Assembly: GCA_016793415.1 (NCBI GenBank)
Contig: JAEUMC010000408.1
Location: forward strand, 1 to 9,679
Length of the DNA: 9,679 bases
Direction of reading: 5' to 3'
Origin: Devosia sp.
Lineage (GTDB): Bacteria; Pseudomonadota; Alphaproteobacteria; Rhizobiales; Devosiaceae
Positions 6,251 through 9,679 of the stretch are shown here, in pieces. The stretch's first letter is position 1; each line of letters opens with the position of its first letter. Position numbers and translations under genes: made by a program. Below the pieces are notes generated by a model. That model made no database searches, was not told the origin of the DNA, and saw only the letters and a program-made list of their open reading frames with translations.

Positions 6251-7087
6251 TCAGCTGGAGACCAGGCTGACGGCGGAAACCGTCCAGTCGCCCCGCGGTT
6301 GCCGGTCGAGGCGGCGCACCGTGATCTGTTTGGGCGGCCCGCCCAACTGGCCGAAATAGGTGGCGAAGGCAGTATCGGCCGCATCGCGGCCGGTGGCGAT
6401 CCGCACCACGCCATCGACCGGGCAAAGCCGGGTGGCATCGAACAGGTACCAGCGCCCGCCCAGATAGGCTTCGAACAGCGCATGGAAATCCTGCGGCGCC
6501 AGGTCGAGCGCATAGGCGGAGACGAAGCGGGCCGGGATGCCCAGCGCCCGCGCGAAGGTGATGCCCAGGTGCGCGAAGTCGCGGCACACTCCGGCGCGCA
6601 GAGTGAAGGTGTCGTAAGCCGAGGTGCTGACGTCGCTGGAGCCCTCGAGATAGTCGACATTCTCGAAGATCCAGTTGCAGATCGCCGTCACCTTCTCGTG
6701 CCCACCGACAATGTCGGCGAAGCGCCGCCAGGCAAAGCGCCCCAGCTTGTCGGACTGGCAATAGCGGCTGGGCGACAGGTGGGTGATCACGTCGAAAGGC
6801 AACGCGGCGATCGGCACCTCGGCGACCTCGGCAGGGTCGGCGATCAGGGGCCGCGTTTCTACCTCGGCACGGTAGCTGATCTGGTGCTGCCCGGGGCTCA
6901 GCTGCAGCCGGCGGTAGCGGTTGCCGGTCTCCGGCACCACGTGCGAGTCGCTGGCGCCGCCCGTCGAGACGCTGAACTGTTCGTCCAGCACCTCCTGACG
7001 CTCACCGTGTTGCGGCTCGATGTTGAGGATCAGCGTGGTGTCCTCGACCACGTCGTACTGGATGTCGCAGCTCACTGAGAAACGCAT
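6251..7087 (-). CDS. Transglutaminase-like cysteine protease-fold protein
   Basis: A 278-residue protein with the bacterial transglutaminase-like N-terminal beta domain (residues about 3-95, MRFSVSCDIQYDVVEDTTL onward) followed by the transglutaminase core. The catalytic triad is complete: Cys168 in RAGVCRDFAHLGI, His202 in QDFHALFEAYLGG and Asp217 in WYLFDATRLCP. Bacterial members of this family are thought to act mostly as proteases or amidases rather than protein cross-linkers; the substrate here is unknown. No signal peptide or membrane segment, so probably cytoplasmic. The start at 7087 is chosen over the adjacent ATG at 7090 because AGGAG (7093-7097) then has a spacing of five bases rather than two; the frame is open up to 7393, but that part is antisense to the next gene. 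It ends 60 bases before the arsR start, but that gap contains the arsR promoter, so it is probably a separate transcription unit that can read into the cluster. Confidence 0.92.
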   Translation of the reverse strand: MRFSVSCDIQYDVVEDTTLILNIEPQHGERQEVLDEQFSVSTGGASDSHVVPETGNRYRRLQLSPGQHQISYRAEVETRPLIADPAEVAEVPIAALPFDVITHLSPSRYCQSDKLGRFAWRRFADIVGGHEKVTAICNWIFENVDYLEGSSDVSTSAYDTFTLRAGVCRDFAHLGITFARALGIPARFVSAYALDLAPQDFHALFEAYLGGRWYLFDATRLCPVDGVVRIATGRDAADTAFATYFGQLGGPPKQITVRRLDRQPRGDWTVSAVSLVSS

Positions 7088-7244
7088 CATTGCTCCTGCC
7101 GTCTGAGAGCAATTCGGCCAGGCAGGGCAAGGTTGCATCCGCCGGGGTTCTACGACGATGGTCGAAGATGCGGCCATCGGCCATTGCCTCAGGGCCAGGA
7201 GTGGGTACTGCTGCGCCCCGACAATCTTGATTGGGGAGCAAGCG
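7088..7244. promoter_or_regulatory. Divergent intergenic region between transglutaminase and oxidoreductase genes
   Basis: This 157-base gap must contain promoters for the transglutaminase gene (minus) and the oxidoreductase operon (plus). I could not find a convincing -35/-10 pair on either strand. It contains the ribosome sites AGGAG (7093-7097, minus) and GGAG (7235-7238, plus, six bases before the ATG) and an inverted repeat at 7089-7113 around the minus-strand start. Confidence 0.5.
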
Positions 7245-8228
7245 ATGGTCGGCAGCGTCAGGTGGGGAATTTTGGCGACCGGCTGGATCGCCGAGCAGTT
7301 CGTCAAGGATCTGAACCTGCATGGCCACCAGGTGACCGCGGTTGGCTCGCGCAGCCAGTCGAGCGCCGACAGATTTGCCGCCCAGTTCGGCATCCCCGCG
7401 GCGCACGGCAGCTACGAAGCGCTCTGTGCCGATCCCAATGTCGATGCGATCTACGTGGCGACACCGCACCCGATGCACGCCAGGAATGCCAAACTGGCGC
7501 TCAGCCACGGCAAGCACGTGCTGATCGAGAAGGCCTTCACCGTCAACGCTCGTGAGGCGCAAGAAATCGTCGATCTCGGCGCCAGGAACGGGCTCGTCGT
7601 ACTCGAAGCGATGTGGACCCGCTTCCTGCCGCATATGCTGCGCATCCGCGAGATCGTCCGCTCCGGTCTGCTCGGCGAAATTCGTTCGGTGGTGGCCGAC
7701 CATACGCAGGATCTGCCTGACGATCCCGCGCACCGGCTCAACGCGCTGGAGCTTGGCGGTGGGGCGCTGCTCGACCTCGGCATCTACCCGATTTCCTTTA
7801 CCTTCGATGTGCTGGGCGCGCCAAAAACCATCGCGGCGACGGCCCGGCTCAAACAGACCGGGGCCGATGGTACCGTCGCCACCATGTTCACCTACGCTTC
7901 CGGGGCCATCGCGCTGACGTTGTCGGGCAGCGATACCGCCGGGCGGAACATCGCCACCATCCACGGCACCGAGGGCCGCATCGAGATCGACAAGGTCTGG
8001 TACACGCCAACCAGCTTCCGCCGCTATGACGCGAGCAACAGCGTGGTCGAGGAGTATGTCTCGAACGTCGAGGGCCGCGGCATGCAGTATCAGGCCGCCG
8101 AACTCGAGCGCCTGGTCGCCGAAGGCAAGACCGCCGGCACCATCCTGTCGCCCACCGAGAGCGTCGCCATCATGGCGTGCCTAGACACCATCCGGCAGCA
8201 GATCGGGCTCAAGTACCCGACCGAGTGA
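7245..8228 (+). CDS. Gfo/Idh/MocA-family NAD(P)-dependent oxidoreductase
   Basis: Cytoplasmic dehydrogenase of 327 residues, a normal length for the family, which oxidises sugars, inositols or dihydrodiols with NAD(P). The start at 7245 is chosen because GGAG lies six bases before it and the Rossmann strand then begins at residue 6 (WGILATGWIAEQF, 7-19); an upstream ATG at 7158 would add 29 unrelated residues. Other motifs: ATPHPMHARNAKLAL at 72-86, the conserved EKP position reading EKA at 95-97, EAMWTRFLPH at 121-130, and GGGALLDLGIYP at 171-182. EAMWTRF and GGGALLDLG(V/I)YP are typical of the branch with dimeric dihydrodiol dehydrogenase and NADP-dependent xylose dehydrogenase, so that type of substrate is likely but unproved. 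It is followed after 40 bases by an aldo/keto reductase gene. Confidence 0.93.
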   Translation: MVGSVRWGILATGWIAEQFVKDLNLHGHQVTAVGSRSQSSADRFAAQFGIPAAHGSYEALCADPNVDAIYVATPHPMHARNAKLALSHGKHVLIEKAFTVNAREAQEIVDLGARNGLVVLEAMWTRFLPHMLRIREIVRSGLLGEIRSVVADHTQDLPDDPAHRLNALELGGGALLDLGIYPISFTFDVLGAPKTIAATARLKQTGADGTVATMFTYASGAIALTLSGSDTAGRNIATIHGTEGRIEIDKVWYTPTSFRRYDASNSVVEEYVSNVEGRGMQYQAAELERLVAEGKTAGTILSPTESVAIMACLDTIRQQIGLKYPTE

Positions 8229-8257
8229 TCCGCCTACACCTGTTCGATCTCACCTTC

Positions 8258-8262
8258 GGAGG
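8258..8262 (+). promoter_or_regulatory. Ribosome binding site of the aldo/keto reductase gene
   Basis: GGAGG sits six bases before the ATG at 8269 and fixes this start. No promoter is evident in the 40-base gap, supporting co-transcription with the upstream oxidoreductase. Confidence 0.8.
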
Positions 8263-8268
8263 AAACTG

Positions 8269-9315
8269 ATGAAGTATCGCTATCTCGGCCGCAGCGGCCT
8301 GTTGGTTTCACGCCTCTGCCTGGGCACCATGACGTTCGGCAATGCGCAGTGGGGCTGCGACCAGGAAACCTCGAGCGCCATCGTCAAACGCTTCGTCGAA
8401 GGCGGCGGCAACTTCATCGATACCGCCAACGGCTATTCCGGCGGCGCCTCCGAGACCATGCTTGGCGTGGCGCTGAAAGACCATAGCCGCGACCAGTTGG
8501 TGATCGCCACCAAGTGCTGGTTCCCGACCGATCCGGCGGCGACCTCGCGCGGGCTGAGCCGCAAGCACATCGTCGAGGCCTGCGAAAAGAGCCTCAAGCG
8601 GCTCGATACCGACTATGTCGACCTCTACCAGTTCCATGGCCCCGATCCGTACACCCCGATCGAGGAGAGCCTCCGCGCCGCCGACGACCTCATCCGGGCC
8701 GGCAAGGTGCGTTATCTCGGTTGCTCGAATTTCTATGGCTGGCAGATCGCCAAGACCAATGGCGTCGCCGCGCTCAAGGGCTACGAGCCGCTGGTTTCGG
8801 CGCAGCATCTCTATAACCTGGTCCGCCGCGACATCGAGCGAGAGATCCTGCCCGCCTGCGCCGACCAGGGCCTCGGCATGATCTGCTGGAGCCCGCTCGC
8901 CGCCGGCATGCTGACCGGCAAGTACCGTGGCGAGGACAAGCCGGATGAGAAATCCCGCATCGGCCAGCAGGCGGCGATCACCCTGCCGCGCTACTGGTTC
9001 GAGGATTCGCTCAAGATGATCGACAAGGTCGTCGAAGTGGCCGGCCGCCTCGGCCGCACGCCGAGTCAGGTGGCGCTCAGCTGGCTGCTTGGGGATACGA
9101 GGGTCACCGCCGCCATCATCGGTGCCCGGCGCGTCGACCAGGTCGCGGAAAACCTCGACGCCGGCGATTTCGACCTGCCTTCGGAGGTGCGCCAGGAACT
9201 CACCGACGCCATGCCGCTCAAGCTCGGCTACCCCTACGAGTGGATGAACACCAACCTGCCGGGCACCTTCGGCAAGGCCGAGCTCGAGCCGACGCACACG
9301 CAGCGGCTGCCGTAA
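8269..9315 (+). CDS. Aldo/keto reductase
   Basis: NADP(H)-dependent reductase of the aldo/keto reductase TIM-barrel superfamily, 348 residues, full length. It starts MKYRYLGRSGLLVSRLCLGTM, the usual opening. The catalytic tetrad is complete: Asp51 (FIDTANGYSGGASE), Tyr56, Lys82 (VIATKCW) and His123 (DLYQFHGPDP). Further on are VRYLGCSNFYGWQIAK (147-162), SPLAAGMLTGKY and the cofactor-binding region AAIIGARRVDQVAENL near the C-terminus. The overall pattern is like aryl-alcohol dehydrogenase or glyceraldehyde-phosphate-reductase-type members, cytoplasmic, reducing aldehydes or ketones or oxidising sugars. Together with the Gfo/Idh/MocA enzyme it probably works on a common sugar, polyol or diol. 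Gene end converges with the enolase-superfamily gene. Confidence 0.95.
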   Translation: MKYRYLGRSGLLVSRLCLGTMTFGNAQWGCDQETSSAIVKRFVEGGGNFIDTANGYSGGASETMLGVALKDHSRDQLVIATKCWFPTDPAATSRGLSRKHIVEACEKSLKRLDTDYVDLYQFHGPDPYTPIEESLRAADDLIRAGKVRYLGCSNFYGWQIAKTNGVAALKGYEPLVSAQHLYNLVRRDIEREILPACADQGLGMICWSPLAAGMLTGKYRGEDKPDEKSRIGQQAAITLPRYWFEDSLKMIDKVVEVAGRLGRTPSQVALSWLLGDTRVTAAIIGARRVDQVAENLDAGDFDLPSEVRQELTDAMPLKLGYPYEWMNTNLPGTFGKAELEPTHTQRLP

Positions 9316-9339
9316 GCGAACCTCCGGCCTCTCGGCGAT

Positions 9340-9380
9340 CCTCCCCCGCGGGGCGGGGGAGGGGGACCAGCGAAGCTGGT
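9340..9380. repeat. Double-hairpin intergenic repeat between convergent genes
   Basis: The gap 9316-9431 contains no gene. Two adjacent hairpins are visible: CCTCCCCCG (9340-9348), five-base loop, CGGGGGAGG (9354-9362); and ACCAGC (9366-9371), loop gaa, GCTGGT (9375-9380), followed by GGAGGGGGCG. The second word with its gaa loop next to a C/G-rich stem is a pattern I recognise as a frequent dispersed intergenic repeat in alphaproteobacterial genomes. It differs in sequence from the repeat at 2913-3020. It may dampen transcription from both sides, but there is no U-tract. Confidence 0.7.
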
Positions 9381-9431
9381 GGAGGGGGCGCCCCGTCTCT
9401 CAGTCAAGGGCGACGGTTTCGAGCCCAATGG

Positions 9432-9679
9432 CTAGTTCCAGTCCGGCTCCCCGGCAAAGCGGTGCCCGCTGATCCAGTCCTGGTCCAGCTCTACCCCGAG
9501 CCCCGGCGCCATCGAGACCTGCATCTTCCCATCCCGCACCACCAGCGGATTGGGCGACGCCCACGCCAGACTATCCGCCCTGCGCGTGCACTCGATGCGC
9601 GGGCAATTGAACACCGAGGCGGCCAGTTGCTGGCTCGCGGCGTTCATCAGCAGCCCGCTGACATTGTGCAGCGTGATCG
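9432..9679 (-). CDS. Enolase-superfamily enzyme (mandelate racemase/muconate lactonizing type), C-terminal part
   Basis: The frame is open from the right edge of the window to the TAG at 9432, giving 81 complete C-terminal codons; an ATG at 9647 is internal, since ITLHNVSGLL directly before it continues the domain. The visible part fits the C-terminal end of the TIM-barrel domain: LHN, then MNAASQQLAASVFNCPRIEC (residues 11-30 of the visible part), then PLVVRDGKMQVSMAPGLGVELDQDW near the end, where PLVV-DGK and PGLGVELD are typical of mandelate racemase and sugar-acid dehydratases. The His of LHN is near the position of the catalytic base in many members. The metal ligands and Lys residues lie outside the window, so racemase, dehydratase or cycloisomerase cannot be distinguished. 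Opposite strand to, and convergent with, the aldo/keto reductase. Confidence 0.88.
   Translation of the reverse strand, partial: ITLHNVSGLLMNAASQQLAASVFNCPRIECTRRADSLAWASPNPLVVRDGKMQVSMAPGLGVELDQDWISGHRFAGEPDWN

Noticed and set aside
7183..7211. Weak promoter candidate TTGCCT-17-ACTGCT for the oxidoreductase operon
   Set aside because: The -10 match is poor and similar matches arise by chance in this GC-rich gap.
8308..9297. 329-codon open frame on the - strand opposite the aldo/keto reductase
   Set aside because: It mirrors a full-length enzyme with a complete catalytic tetrad and shows no domain or ribosome site of its own.

Overview
The window is GC-rich (by eye about two thirds G+C) and reads like a chromosomal stretch of an alphaproteobacterium, probably a Hyphomicrobiales member of the Devosia/Rhizobium type. 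That assignment rests on base composition, codon preference, gene families and the G/C-rich palindromes between convergent genes. It is inference, because no rRNA or marker gene is present.

Layout from left to right. (1) Positions 2-2889 on the + strand carry the end of a ferric-siderophore-type ABC importer operon: two FecCD-family permeases (the first cut by the window edge) and a FepC/FhuC-like ATPase, tightly spaced. The periplasmic binding protein is not in view. (2) A convergent gap (2890-3039) holds a nested palindromic repeat. (3) Positions 3040-6190 on the - strand form a compact five-gene cluster, in order of transcription: an ArsR-family repressor, a RibD-C/DHFR-like reductase, an AHSA1/SRPBCC ligand-binding protein and two different alpha/beta hydrolases. 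Just before the repressor is a strong-looking promoter whose predicted start falls on the ATG, with spaced TTAAG repeats that may be the operator. (4) A bacterial transglutaminase-like protease-fold gene (6251-7087, - strand) lies directly upstream. (5) Divergently, on the + strand, a Gfo/Idh/MocA oxidoreductase (7245-8228) and an aldo/keto reductase (8269-9315) form a probable two-gene operon. (6) A second convergent gap (9316-9431) has a different palindromic repeat, followed by the C-terminal end of an enolase-superfamily enzyme on the - strand, cut by the right edge.

Functionally, the importer would take up iron-chelate. The ArsR cluster looks like a self-regulated small-molecule response module of unknown substrate. 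The two oxidoreductases and the enolase-superfamily gene fit sugar, polyol or sugar-acid metabolism. I saw no CRISPR array, tRNA, rRNA, transposase or phage gene. The most interesting signals are regulatory: the arsR promoter/operator with its likely leaderless start, and the uncharacterised enzyme set it controls.
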